A model generated the notes under the pieces. The model saw nothing but the letters and a program-made list of their open reading frames with translations. It was not told the origin of the DNA and made no database searches. From Rivibacter sp049446155 (lineage in GTDB: Bacteria; Pseudomonadota; Gammaproteobacteria; Burkholderiales; Burkholderiaceae_C), in contig NZ_JBMSEE010000001.1 of NCBI RefSeq assembly GCF_049446155.1, forward strand, positions 248,001 to 312,000: DNA of 64,000 nt, read 5' to 3'. A program made the translations under genes and the position numbers. Position 1 is the first letter of the stretch. The number at the start of each line of letters is the position of its first letter. Positions 38,652 through 49,065 of this stretch are shown here, one piece after another.

Positions 38652-39796
38652 AGATCCGAGATCGGTCGATCCGGCTGTCGTTCACCTTCGAGGGCAAGCT
38701 GCGGCGAGAGACGATCAGGACGGACGGCGAGCCCGTCGCGCCGACGCCCGCGAACATAAAGTACGCCCACCGCCTGGCCGCCGAGATCAAGGACAAGATC
38801 CGGCACGGCACCTTCAGCTACGCCGACTACTTTCCGGCCAGCCAGCACGCCACGACCGGCCACGGCACGACCGTAGCTGACCAGCTCGACCTGTGGATCG
38901 GCCTGCAGACAGGCAAGGAGTCGTCGACCCTCAAGGGCTACAACGTCGCGGCGCGCTGGTGGAAGGCTCGCATCGGCGGACTGCCGCTCAAGAGCCTGAA
39001 GCACAGCGCCATCCTCGCGGCGCTGGCGACCGAGCCAACATGGAGCGGCAAGACCAGGAACAACAAGGTCAGCGTGCTGCGCCAAGCGCTCGCGCTCGCC
39101 CTGCGCGATGGCGCGATGACGGCCGACCCGCTGGCCGGGCTGGATGCCGCGAAGCACCAGCGCCCTCCTCCGGACCCGTTCAGCCTCGATGAGGCCGAGG
39201 CCATCGTCGCCGAGCTGTTCAAGCGCTATGACCCGCAGATCGGCAACTACTTCGAGGCGAAGTTCTTCACCGGCATGCGCACCTCAGAAAGCCTCGCGGT
39301 CCGCTGGGAGTCGATCGACTGGCGGCTGCAGCAGATGCTGGTCGCCGAGGCCATCGTGCTGGGCGAGCACAAGGACCGGACCAAGACGCACGTCGCGCGC
39401 GTGGTGCAGCTCAACACCCGCGCGCTGGCCGCGCTCGAGCGCCAGAAGGCAGCGACGTTCCTGCTGAAGGATGGATGGGTGTTCATGGACCCGCGCACGC
39501 GTGAGCGCTGGGTCGACGACGAAGGGCCGCGCGAGAACTTCTGGCGCCCGACGCTCAAGCGCCTTGGCATCCGCTACCGCAGCCCCTACGAGACGCGGCA
39601 CACCTACGCGACCATGATGCTCATGGCGGGCATGACGCCGGCCTTCTGCGCCAAGCAGCTCGGCCACAGCGTGGAGCAGTTCCTACGCACGTACGCGAAG
39701 TGGATCGACGGCGGGCGCAACGATGTAGAGATGGGCAAGCTGGAAGGGCTTATTTCCTCCCCAATTCTTCCCCGAGCCTCGAACTCGAATGGCTGA
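38627..39796 (+). CDS. int: Phage tyrosine integrase
   Basis: 389 residues. An N-terminal arm-binding region (RSIRLSFTFEGKLRRETI, DUF3596-like) and a SAM-like core-binding domain (about 80-170) precede the catalytic domain: Arg 218 (TGMRTSESL), RHTYAT (His 325), LGHS (His 347) and FLRTYAKW (Tyr 356). It recombines phage and host att sites. The gene ends 20 bases from the 3' end of tRNA-Arg, the likely attB. Confidence 0.93.
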   Translation: MGRTGSGVEIRDRSIRLSFTFEGKLRRETIRTDGEPVAPTPANIKYAHRLAAEIKDKIRHGTFSYADYFPASQHATTGHGTTVADQLDLWIGLQTGKESSTLKGYNVAARWWKARIGGLPLKSLKHSAILAALATEPTWSGKTRNNKVSVLRQALALALRDGAMTADPLAGLDAAKHQRPPPDPFSLDEAEAIVAELFKRYDPQIGNYFEAKFFTGMRTSESLAVRWESIDWRLQQMLVAEAIVLGEHKDRTKTHVARVVQLNTRALAALERQKAATFLLKDGWVFMDPRTRERWVDDEGPRENFWRPTLKRLGIRYRSPYETRHTYATMMLMAGMTPAFCAKQLGHSVEQFLRTYAKWIDGGRNDVEMGKLEGLISSPILPRASNSNG

Positions 39797-39815
39797 TTTC
39801 CCTATGAAAACTGGG

Positions 39816-39892
39816 TGGCCTGCCCGGAGGGACTCGAACCCCCGACCTGCTGCTTAGAAGGCAGCTGCTCTATCCAGTTGAGCTACGGGCAG
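39816..39892 (-). tRNA. tRNA-Arg (anticodon UCU), prophage attachment site
   Basis: 77 bases on the minus strand: acceptor CTGCCCG/CGGGCAG, D-stem GCTC/GAGC, anticodon loop CTTCTAA with TCT, T-arm GGTTCGAGTCC, and encoded CCA. The 3' end faces the prophage, so integration most likely used its 3' half and rebuilt a complete gene. The matching att copy at the far end is outside the window. Confidence 0.95.
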
Positions 39893-39969
39893 CCGTTACG
39901 AAATAACTCAGGCCCAAAGTGTAAGGGCCGCCCATGGCGGCCCTTGACGATCGCAGATCGGGAGGCGCC

Positions 39970-41121
39970 CTACTTCGCGTACTTCCAGCCGCCGTTCTCG
40001 ATCTTAACCATCACGCGCGCGCGCTGGTCGAGGCCGAGGTGGTCGGTCGTGGTCATGTTGAAGATGCCATGGGCGCCGGCAACGTTGCTGCTCTTCTCGA
40101 GCGCGTCGCGCAGCGCGGCGCGGAACTCCTTGCTGCCGGGCTTGGCGCCGGTCTTCAGCGCCACCGGCACCGCCGCTTCGAGCAGCTTGGCCGCGTCCCA
40201 GGCGTGGCCGCCGAAGGTCGACACCGAGCCCTTGCCGTACTTGCCTTCGTAGGCCGACACATAGGCCTGTGCCGACTTCTTGACCGGGTTGTCGGCCGGC
40301 AGCTGGTCGGCCACGAGCATCGGGCCGGCGGGCAGGAAGGTGCCTTCGCAGTCCTTGCCGCACACGCGCAGGAAATCGGCATTGGCAACGCCGTGGGTCT
40401 GGTAGATCTTGCCGGTGTAGCCACGCTCCTTGAGCGTCTTCTGCGGCAGCGCCGCCGGCGTGCCGGAGCCGCCGATCAGCACGGCGTCGGGCTTGGCGGC
40501 GAGGATCTTTAGGATCTGGCCGGTCACCGCCATGTCGGTGCGCGCGAAGCGCTCGCTGGCCACGACCTTGAGCTTGCGCAGCTCGGCGATCTTGCCGAAC
40601 TCGTTGGCCCAGCCTTCGCCATAGGCATCGGCGAAGCCGATGTAGGCCACGGTCTGGATCTTGTTGTCGACCATGTGCTCGACGATGGCCGTGGACATCT
40701 GCGCGTCGTTCTGCGGCGTCTTGAACACCCAGCGGCGCTTGGCATCCACCGGCTCGACGATGGTCTTGCTCGCAGCCATCGAGATCATCGGCGTTTCGTT
40801 CTCGGCGGCGACGTCGATCATCGCCAGCGAGTTCGGCGTCGTGGTCGAGCCGATCACCACGTCGACCTTGTCCTCGGTGATGAACTTGCGCGCGTTCCTG
40901 GCCGCGGCGGTGGTGTCCGAGGCGTCGTCGAGGACGATGTAGTTGACCTTCTGCCCCGCGATCGTGGCCGGCAGCAGCGCCATCGTGTTGCGCTCGGGAA
41001 TGCCGAGCGACGCCGCCGGGCCGGTGGCCGAGAGCGTGACGCCGACGTTGATGTCGGCGTGCGCCATCGCGCTGAGCGCCGCCATGGCAACGCCCGCGAG
41101 GGCCAGGGTGATTCGCTTCAT
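39970..41121 (-). CDS. Branched-chain-type ABC transporter substrate-binding protein
   Basis: 383 residues from the ATG at 41121. A signal peptide (MKRITLALAGVAMAALSAMAHA) leads into a type I periplasmic binding fold of the LivJ family: ATGPAASLGIPERNTMALLP, then VVIGSTTTPNSLAMIDVAAE and GFADAYGEGWANEF. It lies 110 bases after paaZ on the same strand, so it may bring in an aromatic acid or another ligand for the pathway. No permease or ATPase genes are adjacent. Ligand unknown. Confidence 0.85.
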   Translation of the reverse strand: MKRITLALAGVAMAALSAMAHADINVGVTLSATGPAASLGIPERNTMALLPATIAGQKVNYIVLDDASDTTAAARNARKFITEDKVDVVIGSTTTPNSLAMIDVAAENETPMISMAASKTIVEPVDAKRRWVFKTPQNDAQMSTAIVEHMVDNKIQTVAYIGFADAYGEGWANEFGKIAELRKLKVVASERFARTDMAVTGQILKILAAKPDAVLIGGSGTPAALPQKTLKERGYTGKIYQTHGVANADFLRVCGKDCEGTFLPAGPMLVADQLPADNPVKKSAQAYVSAYEGKYGKGSVSTFGGHAWDAAKLLEAAVPVALKTGAKPGSKEFRAALRDALEKSSNVAGAHGIFNMTTTDHLGLDQRARVMVKIENGGWKYAK

Positions 41122-41230
41122 CGTTGGGGTCTCCGTGAGTTCTTGCGTGGGTGGAGGCCGGGCCAGTCTAGGTGCCGCTTGGCTGCGCAGCCACGGGACT
41201 GACCCGCAACCGTGGCGCGCCGCATCGGCC

Positions 41231-43291
41231 TCAGCCGCGCTTGGCCACCAGCGTGAGGATGTCGTAGCTCGCGACCAGCTCGCCGTGCTGGTTGGTGACC
41301 TCGACGTCCCAGGCGACAACGCCCTGGCCCTGGCCGTTGGCGTCCTTCTTGTTGCGGTCGATCTTGCGCTTGGCGGTCAGGCGCGCCTGGATCGTGTCGC
41401 CGATGCCCACCGGCTTGACGAAGCGCAGCGTGTCCAGGCCGTAGTTCGCGAGCACCGGCCCCGGCGCGGGCGAAACGAACAGCCCCGCCGCGGCCGACAG
41501 CACGAAGTAGCCGTGCGCGATGCGCTTGCCGAAGGGCGACTCCTTCGCGGCGATCTCGTCGAAGTGCATGTAGAAGTAGTCGCCCGAGATGCCGCCGAAA
41601 TTGACGATGTCGGCCTCGCTCACCGTGCGGCGATGCGTCAGCAGCGAGTCGCCGATCGCGAGATCCTCGAAGTGCTTGCGGAAGGGATGAACCACGCCCT
41701 CGTTCACCTTGGCGCCGCGCACGTGCTCGCGCGTCACCGCGGCCAGCATGGTCGGCGAGCCCTGCACCGCGGCGCGCTGCAGGTAGTGCTTGACCGCGCG
41801 CACGCCGCCCAGCTCCTCGCCGCCGCCGGCGCGACCCGGGCCGCCGTGCTTGAGCATCGGCAGCGGCGAGCCGTGGCCGGTGGACTCGGCCGCCGCTTCG
41901 CGGTCGAGCACCAGCAGGCGGCCGTGGTGGGCCGCGGCCACGGGAATCGCGCGCGCGGCGACCTGCGGGTCCTTGGTGACCAGCGAGCCGACCAGGCTGC
42001 CGCGGCCGCGCGCGGCGAGCGCCAGGGCTTCGTCGAGATCGTCGTAGGCCATCAGCGTGCTGACCGGGCCGAAGGCCTCGATGTCGTGGACGGCGTCATG
42101 GGTCAGCGGGTTCTTCGCGAGCAGCAGCGTCGGCGCGAAGAATGCGCCCTCGGCCACGCCCTCGCCCATCGGCTTGGCCGCCCTCGCACCGCCGGCCACG
42201 AGCTCGGCGCCGTCGAGCAGTTGGCGCACACGGTCGGTCACGTCGGCCAGTTGCGCGTGCGAGGCCAGCGCGCCCATGCGCACGCCTTCGATCGACGGGT
42301 CGCCCAGCGTGGTCTTCGCCAGCCGCTCGGCCAACTTCTTCGCGACCGCGTCGACGTGCTTGCGCGGCACGATCGCGCGGCGGATCGCGGTGCACTTCTG
42401 GCCGGCCTTGACCGTCATCTCGCGCGCCACTTCCTTGACGAAGAGGTCGAACTCCTCGTCGTCGGGCGTGACCTCGGGCGCGAGGATGGCGCAGTTGAGC
42501 GAATCCGCCTCGGCGTTGAACGGGATCGCCTGGCGCACCACGTTCGGATGCACGCGCAGCTTTGCCGCCGTGTCGGCGCTGCCGGTGAAGGTGACGACGT
42601 CCTGGCCGTTCAGGCGATCGAGCAGGTCGCCGGTGCCGCCGATCACGAGCTGCAGGCTGCCGGCCGGCAGGATGCCGGACTGGTCGATCAGCCGCACCAG
42701 CGCCTCGGTCAGGTAGCTGGTCGCGGTGGCCGGCTTGCCGATGCACGGCATGCCCGCGAGGAAGCTCGGCGCGAACTTCTCCAGCAGGCCCCAGATCGGG
42801 AAGTTGAACGCGTTGATGTGCACCGCGACGCCGCCGCGCGGCACCAGGATGTGCGTGCCGGCAAAGTGCCCCTGCTTGCCCAGCGGCAGCACCGGCCCTT
42901 CGTGCACCACGTTGCCCGAGGGAAGCTCGTTGCTGCCCATGCTGGCGTAGGCGAACAGCGTGCCGGTGCCGCCCTCGATGTCAATCCAGCCGTCGGCACG
43001 CGTCGCGCCGGTGTGGGCCGAAATCGCGTAAAGCGTTTCCTTGTGCTCGACGAGGAACTTGGCCAAGGCCTTCAGGCGCTCGGCGCGCTGCTGGAAGTCG
43101 AGCGCCATCAACGCCGGCAAGCCGGTGCCGCGCGCAAAGCTCACGGCCTCGGCGAAGTCGAGCGATTCGGCATGCGTGTGGAACACGGTGCGGCCATTGA
43201 CGGCGCTGCGCAGCGCCTGAGCGGCCTCGCGGCCCTGCCAACGGCCGCCGATGAAGCTCTGGAGAACGGGAGCTGCCGTTGTGGTGCTCAT
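41231..43291 (-). CDS. paaZ: PaaZ: oxepin-CoA hydrolase / 3-oxo-5,6-dehydrosuberyl-CoA semialdehyde dehydrogenase
   Basis: 686 residues in two domains. The N-terminal aldehyde dehydrogenase (1-530) has NAFNFPIWGLLEKFAPS near 160, FTGSADTAAKL near 235 and the catalytic Cys in GQKCTAIRR near 295. The C-terminal MaoC-type hydratase has FEDLAIGDSLLTHRR, FGGISGDYFYMH (the catalytic Asp/His pair) and HGYFVLSAAAGLF. It opens the oxepin-CoA ring and oxidises the aldehyde in aerobic phenylacetate breakdown. It overlaps the paaR stop by one base. Confidence 0.95.
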   Translation of the reverse strand: MSTTTAAPVLQSFIGGRWQGREAAQALRSAVNGRTVFHTHAESLDFAEAVSFARGTGLPALMALDFQQRAERLKALAKFLVEHKETLYAISAHTGATRADGWIDIEGGTGTLFAYASMGSNELPSGNVVHEGPVLPLGKQGHFAGTHILVPRGGVAVHINAFNFPIWGLLEKFAPSFLAGMPCIGKPATATSYLTEALVRLIDQSGILPAGSLQLVIGGTGDLLDRLNGQDVVTFTGSADTAAKLRVHPNVVRQAIPFNAEADSLNCAILAPEVTPDDEEFDLFVKEVAREMTVKAGQKCTAIRRAIVPRKHVDAVAKKLAERLAKTTLGDPSIEGVRMGALASHAQLADVTDRVRQLLDGAELVAGGARAAKPMGEGVAEGAFFAPTLLLAKNPLTHDAVHDIEAFGPVSTLMAYDDLDEALALAARGRGSLVGSLVTKDPQVAARAIPVAAAHHGRLLVLDREAAAESTGHGSPLPMLKHGGPGRAGGGEELGGVRAVKHYLQRAAVQGSPTMLAAVTREHVRGAKVNEGVVHPFRKHFEDLAIGDSLLTHRRTVSEADIVNFGGISGDYFYMHFDEIAAKESPFGKRIAHGYFVLSAAAGLFVSPAPGPVLANYGLDTLRFVKPVGIGDTIQARLTAKRKIDRNKKDANGQGQGVVAWDVEVTNQHGELVASYDILTLVAKRG

Positions 43292-43953
43292 CAGGTTTCC
43301 TTTTCAGTGATTCGCTTTGCACCGCGCTGCGCCGCGGCGCGCGGCTTCGCCTTGCCCGGCGCCTTGACCGCACCGACGCCGCCGAAGAACAGGTCGGCCA
43401 CGATCGGCCCCATGTCGGCGTGCGTCAGCGCACCGTCCGGCCGAAGCCAGGTGAACATCCAGTTGATCATCCCGAACAGCAGCATCGCGAGCGGCTTGGA
43501 CAGGCCGTCCTTGCCGAGCGCGGGCTTGAGTTCGGCGATGGTCTGCGCAAAGCCGTCGACCACGCGGCGTTCGCGCGCGAGGATGGCTTCGCGCGTGGCC
43601 TCGGGCAGGAAGCGCACGTCGTCGGTCAGCACGCGGTGCGCGTTCTGCGCGTCGGCGTACTCCTCGACGAAGCGCTCGATCAGCGCGCGCGCGCGGCCTT
43701 CGCCGGGCGGGTGCGCCGCGAGCACCTGATCCACCAGGGCCTCGAGCCGCGCGACGTGGCCGTCGGCGATCGAGACCAGCAGGTCGTCCTTGTCGCGGAA
43801 GTAGTGGTAGAGCGACGCCTTGCTCATGCCACAGGCTTCGGCGACCTCGTTCATGGAGGTGCCGGGGTAGCCGCGTTGCGCGAACAAGTGGGCCGCGCGT
43901 GCGAGGATGAGCTCGCGCTGGTCGTCGTAGCCGGCGGATCGGGGGCGGGCCAT
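43291..43953 (-). CDS. paaR: TetR-family regulator of phenylacetate genes
   Basis: 220 residues. The N-terminal TetR helix-turn-helix is clear: AAHLFAQRGYPGTSMNEVAEACGMSKASLYHYF (key parts GTSMNEVAEACG and KASLYHYF). The C-terminal ligand domain has VLTDDVRFLPEATREAI and a Lys/Ala-rich tail. It is embedded between paaE and paaZ, so it is PaaR, which in betaproteobacteria is relieved by phenylacetyl-CoA. The palindrome at 50,348-50,363 is the probable operator. The product would autoregulate the operon. Confidence 0.85.
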   Translation of the reverse strand: MARPRSAGYDDQRELILARAAHLFAQRGYPGTSMNEVAEACGMSKASLYHYFRDKDDLLVSIADGHVARLEALVDQVLAAHPPGEGRARALIERFVEEYADAQNAHRVLTDDVRFLPEATREAILARERRVVDGFAQTIAELKPALGKDGLSKPLAMLLFGMINWMFTWLRPDGALTHADMGPIVADLFFGGVGAVKAPGKAKPRAAAQRGAKRITEKET

Positions 43954-43957
43954 CGGC

Positions 43958-45049
43958 TCAACGCTCGTCGAACGACAGCACCACGCGCTCAGTCAGCGGG
44001 TGCGACTGGCAGGTCAGCACGAAGCCGGCCGCGACCTCGTGCTTGTCGAGCGCGAAGTTGCGCTCCATGCGCACTTCGCCTTCGATCACCTTCGCGCGGC
44101 AGGTGCCGCACACGCCCGAGGTGCAGGAGAACGGCACCTCGAGGCCCGCGGCCGAGGCGCAGTCGAGGATGCTGGGCTGCTCGCGGCGGAACTCGATCTC
44201 GCGGCGCAGGCCGTCGCGCACGATGACGATCTTTGCGAGCTCGGCATCGCCCGGCTTGGATTCGTGGATCACCGCGCCCACCGGCGATGGCGCGCCGGCG
44301 GCTTGGGCGACGCCGAAGCGCTCGATGTGGATGCGCTCTTCCGGCACGCCGGCGGCCAGCAGCGCGGCCTCGGCCTCGTCGTTCATCTGGTAGGGGCCGC
44401 AGATGTAGGCGTGGTCGATGCTCGCCGCCGGCACCACGCTGGCCAGGAACTCGGCGATCTTGTCGCGGTTCATCAGCCCCATGTTCAGCGGCGCGTCGGT
44501 GTGCTCGTCGGAGAACACGTGGTGCAGCGCCAGGCGCGAGAGATAGCGGTTCTTCAGGTCCTCGATCTCTTCCTTGAACATCGTGGACTGCAGCATGCGG
44601 TTGCCGTAGATCAGCGTGAAGCTGCTTCGCGGCTCGCGCGCCAGCACCGTCTTCATGATCGACAGGATCGGCGTGATGCCGCTGCCGCCGGCGATGCCGA
44701 CGTGGTGGCGCTGCGCGCCCGGCTCGATCGGCACGAAGAAACGGCCCTGCGGCGCCATCACCTGCAGCGTGTCGCCGGCCTTGAGATGCTCGTTGATCCA
44801 GTTGGAGAACACGCCTCCCTTGACCTTGCGCACGCCCACGCGCAGCTCGCCGTCGTCGACGCCGGCGCAGATCGAGTACGAGCGGCGCAGGTCCTGGCCG
44901 TCGATCTCGGTGCGCAGCGTCAGGTACTGGCCCTGCGTGAAGCCAAAGGTCTCACGCAGCTCGGGCGGCACGTCGAAGGAGACGATCACCGCCTCGGCGG
45001 TGTCGGGCTCGATGGCGCGCACCTTCAGCGGGTGGAAGAGGACACTCAT
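43958..45049 (-). CDS. paaE: PaaE: reductase of the phenylacetyl-CoA epoxidase
   Basis: 363 residues. The FAD domain has RRSYSICAG (RxYS) near 55 and the NAD domain GIAGGSGITPILSIM near 115. The C-terminal plant-type 2Fe-2S domain has CTSGVCGTCRAKV plus LTCQS near 345, the CX4CX2C...C cluster ligands. It passes electrons from NADPH to the PaaAC di-iron oxygenase. Start at 45049 follows the paaD stop with two bases between. The frame is open far upstream, but that is antisense-type sequence over paaD/C. Confidence 0.95.
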   Translation of the reverse strand: MSVLFHPLKVRAIEPDTAEAVIVSFDVPPELRETFGFTQGQYLTLRTEIDGQDLRRSYSICAGVDDGELRVGVRKVKGGVFSNWINEHLKAGDTLQVMAPQGRFFVPIEPGAQRHHVGIAGGSGITPILSIMKTVLAREPRSSFTLIYGNRMLQSTMFKEEIEDLKNRYLSRLALHHVFSDEHTDAPLNMGLMNRDKIAEFLASVVPAASIDHAYICGPYQMNDEAEAALLAAGVPEERIHIERFGVAQAAGAPSPVGAVIHESKPGDAELAKIVIVRDGLRREIEFRREQPSILDCASAAGLEVPFSCTSGVCGTCRAKVIEGEVRMERNFALDKHEVAAGFVLTCQSHPLTERVVLSFDER

Positions 45050-45051
45050 GA

Positions 45052-45588
45052 TCAGATGGGTTTGAAGTGCTCGAACGGCTCGCGGCACGCGATGCAGCGG
45101 TAGAGCGCCTTGCAGGCCGTCGCGCCGAAGGCCGAGAGGCGTTCGGTGTCGGCGCTGCCGCAGCGCGGGCAGGCCACGGTCTCGGCGTTGCGGTGCAGGT
45201 GCAGGCGGATCGGCACCGCGCCATCGGCCACCAGGTGCCCGGGCGGCGCGATGCCGTACTCGCGCAGCTTGCGGCGCGCGGCCTCGCCGATCCAGTCGGT
45301 GGTCCAGGCCGGCGCGCGGCGCAGCGTCGTGCGCGCGGGACCCAGCCCGGCGGCGTCGACCGCCTCGCGCACCAGCTGCTCGATCAGCTCGGTCGCCGGG
45401 CAGCCCGAGTAGGTGGGCGTCAGCACGACCTCGAGGTCGTCGTCGTGCTCGATCACCTCGCGCACGATGCCCAGCTCGCACACCGACAGCGCCGGCACCT
45501 CGGGGTCGAGCACGGTGTCGAGCACGGCCCAGGCCTGTTCGACGCGCGGGCTGCGCACCGCGACGGCCGGCGACTCGACCAGCGTCAT
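45052..45588 (-). CDS. paaD: PaaD: phenylacetyl-CoA epoxidase maturation protein
   Basis: 178 residues from the ATG at 45588 (ATGA overlap with paaC; two GTG codons lie just upstream). The MIP18/DUF59 domain reads VLDTVLDPEVPALSVCELG with TPTYSGCPATE. The C-terminus has two CxxC pairs, CPRCGSADTE and YRCIACREPFEHFKPI, a zinc ribbon. PaaD is needed to assemble the iron centre of the epoxidase. Confidence 0.95.
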   Translation of the reverse strand: MTLVESPAVAVRSPRVEQAWAVLDTVLDPEVPALSVCELGIVREVIEHDDDLEVVLTPTYSGCPATELIEQLVREAVDAAGLGPARTTLRRAPAWTTDWIGEAARRKLREYGIAPPGHLVADGAVPIRLHLHRNAETVACPRCGSADTERLSAFGATACKALYRCIACREPFEHFKPI

Positions 45589-46361
45589 CACCACACGCCT
45601 CCCGGGAACGCGCGCTGCAGGTGCTGCATCTCGGCGAGGATGAAGCCCATGTGTTCGGAGTGCACGCCGCGCTTGCCGGTGCTGCGAAACGCCGCGTCGG
45701 CGGGCGCCGCGAGGCCCGCCTCGTCGAGCACCGCGGCGATCTCGGCGCGCCAGGGCTCCTGCAGCTCGGACCAGCGCGGACCGAGGCCGCTGGCCGCAGC
45801 GGCCTCGTCCACCGCATCGGACTCGAACAACTCGGCCGCGTAGAGCCAGGCCTGCTTCAGCGCCGCCTCGGTGCGCGCGCGCGACTCATCGGTGCCGTCG
45901 CCCAGGCGCACCAGCCAGTCGGCCGAGTGCTGCTGGTGGTAGCGCGCCTCCTTGAGCGCCTTGCCGGCGATCGCGGCGAGCTCGGCGTCGCTGGAGTCGC
46001 GCAGCCGCTCCCACAGCAGCTTGAGGAAGGTCGACACCAGCGTGTTGCGCACGACGGTGAAGGCGAAGTCGCCGCGCGGCAGCTCGACCAGCGTGGCGTT
46101 GAAGTAGTCGCGCTCGTCGCGCAGGAAGGCGAGCTGGTCCTCGTCGTGGCCTTGCCCTTCCACCGCGCCGGCGTGGCTCAGCAGCGCGCGCGCCTGGCCC
46201 ACGAGGTCGAGCGCGATGTTGGCCATCGCGATGTCCTCCTCGAGGACGGGCGCGTGGCCGCACCACTCGGCCAGGCGCTGGCCGTGGATCAGGCAGGTGT
46301 CGCCGATGCGCAGCAGGTACTGCAGCGCGGGCGTCTTGGAAAGCGAGATCGATGCCTGCAT
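45588..46361 (-). CDS. paaC: PaaC: structural subunit of phenylacetyl-CoA epoxidase
   Basis: 257 residues from the ATG at 46361. Ferritin-like helices with LRIGDTCLIHGQRLAEWCGH, LEEDIAMANIALDLVGQAR and FLRDERDYFNATLVELP are typical of PaaC, which pairs with PaaA but lacks a working di-iron site. It closes with HMGFILAEMQHLQRAFPG. Eight bases separate it from paaB. Confidence 0.95.
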   Translation of the reverse strand: MQASISLSKTPALQYLLRIGDTCLIHGQRLAEWCGHAPVLEEDIAMANIALDLVGQARALLSHAGAVEGQGHDEDQLAFLRDERDYFNATLVELPRGDFAFTVVRNTLVSTFLKLLWERLRDSSDAELAAIAGKALKEARYHQQHSADWLVRLGDGTDESRARTEAALKQAWLYAAELFESDAVDEAAAASGLGPRWSELQEPWRAEIAAVLDEAGLAAPADAAFRSTGKRGVHSEHMGFILAEMQHLQRAFPGGVW

Positions 46362-46369
46362 CGCCGGCC

Positions 46370-46672
46370 TCACATGTGGTCGACCGAGGCCGGCAGTTGA
46401 TAGAAGGTCGGGTGGCGGTAGACCTTGTCCTCCATCGGATCGAAGTACATGTCCTTGTCGCCCGGATCGCTCGCAACGATCTGGTCGGAGCGCACCACCC
46501 ACACGCTCGTGCCCTCCTGGCGGCGCGTGTAGACGTCGCGCGCGAGCTGGATCGCCATCTTGGCGTCGGGCGCGTGCAGGCTGCCGCAATGCTTGTGGTC
46601 CAGGCCGGCGCGCGTGCGCACGAACACTTCCCACAGCGGCCATTCGCGTTGTTGCGGATCTTGGGTCGTCAT
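46370..46672 (-). CDS. paaB: PaaB: epoxidase bridging subunit
   Basis: 100 residues: WPLWEVFVRTRAGLDHKHCG, LHAPDAKMAIQLARDVYTRR, WVVRSDQIVASDP and FYQLPASVDHM are diagnostic of PaaB. It bridges PaaAC heterodimers in the epoxidase complex. The gene lies 15 bases from paaA and 8 from paaC in one operon. Confidence 0.96.
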   Translation of the reverse strand: MTTQDPQQREWPLWEVFVRTRAGLDHKHCGSLHAPDAKMAIQLARDVYTRRQEGTSVWVVRSDQIVASDPGDKDMYFDPMEDKVYRHPTFYQLPASVDHM

Positions 46673-46687
46673 CTCGAATCCTTTGCT

Positions 46688-47701
46688 TCAGGCCGCGGCC
46701 TTTTCTTTCGCGGCGCGCTTGCGCTCATGCGCCAGGGCCGCTTCGCGCACCCAGGCACCGTCTTCCCACGCCTTCACACGCGTGGCCAGGCGCTCGCGGT
46801 TGCAGGGTCCGTCGCCGCCCACCACGCGCCAGAACTCGCTCCAGTCGATCGCACCGAAGTCCCAGTGGCCGCGCTCCTCGTTCCACTTGAGGTCCGGGTC
46901 GGGCAGCGTGACGCCGAGCACCTTGGCCTGGTCGACCGAGGCGTCGACGAACTTCTGGCGCAGCTCGTCGTTCGATACGCGCTTGATGCCCCAGCGCATC
47001 GACTGCGCGGTGTTGGGCGACTGGTCGTCCGGCGGGCCGAACATCATGATCGACGGCCACCACCAGCGGTTCACCGCGTCTTGCACCATCGCGCGCTGCG
47101 CGTCGGTGCCCTTTTGCATCATCGTCAGCAGCGCCTCGAAGCCCTGTCGCTGGTGAAAGCTCTCCTCGCGGCAGATGCGCACCATCGCGCGCGCATACGG
47201 CGCATACGAGCAGCGGCAGATCGGCACCTGGTTCATGATCGCCGCGCCGTCGACCAGCCAGCCGATGGTGCCGACGTCGGCCCAGGTCAGCGTCGGGTAG
47301 TTGAAGATCGAGCTGTACTTCGCCTTGCCCGTGTGCAGCGCGTCGAGCATCTGGTCGCGCGCGGTGCCCAGCGTCTCGGCAGCGGAATAGAGGTACAGGC
47401 CGTGGCCGCCTTCGTCTTGCACCTTGGCGAGAAGAATCGCCTTGCGCTTGAGCGTGGGCGCGCGCGAGATCCAGTTGCCCTCGGGCAGCATGCCGACGAT
47501 CTCGGAATGCGCGTGCTGGCTGATCTGGCGCACCAGCGTCTTGCGGTAGTGCTCGGGCATCCAGTCCTTGGCCTCGATGAACTCGCCGGCGTCGATGCGC
47601 GCGTCGAAGCGCTGCTCGAGCTGCGCTTCCTCGGCCGAGCGCACGGGCTTCTTGCCGTCGCCGGCGTCCTTGCCCATGGTGTCCATGGCTTGGGTGTACA
47701 T
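46688..47701 (-). CDS. paaA: PaaA: catalytic subunit of phenylacetyl-CoA 1,2-epoxidase
   Basis: 337 residues. Di-iron ligands lie in DEGGHGLYLYSAAETLG (E-x-x-H type) and EESFHQRQGF near 185. EHYRKTLVRQISQHAHSEIVG precedes them, and RWWWPSIMMFGPPDDQS is strongly conserved. It epoxidises phenylacetyl-CoA with O2. AAGGAG lies eight bases before the start. First of the ABCDE set, 22 bases after paaK. Confidence 0.96.
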   Translation of the reverse strand: MYTQAMDTMGKDAGDGKKPVRSAEEAQLEQRFDARIDAGEFIEAKDWMPEHYRKTLVRQISQHAHSEIVGMLPEGNWISRAPTLKRKAILLAKVQDEGGHGLYLYSAAETLGTARDQMLDALHTGKAKYSSIFNYPTLTWADVGTIGWLVDGAAIMNQVPICRCSYAPYARAMVRICREESFHQRQGFEALLTMMQKGTDAQRAMVQDAVNRWWWPSIMMFGPPDDQSPNTAQSMRWGIKRVSNDELRQKFVDASVDQAKVLGVTLPDPDLKWNEERGHWDFGAIDWSEFWRVVGGDGPCNRERLATRVKAWEDGAWVREAALAHERKRAAKEKAAA

Positions 47702-47723
47702 GCTTGGCTCTCCTTGAACCGTC

Positions 47724-49031
<1,308 letters not shown>

Positions 49032-49065
49032 GGGGATGTCTCCTGTGGGTCTCGTCTGCGCAAGC

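Noticed and set aside
40943..43729. 928-residue plus-strand frame over paaZ and the binding protein
   Set aside because: Antisense shadow of GC-rich genes; composition is His/Arg/Ala/Leu-rich with no motif, and the minus-strand paaZ is unmistakable.
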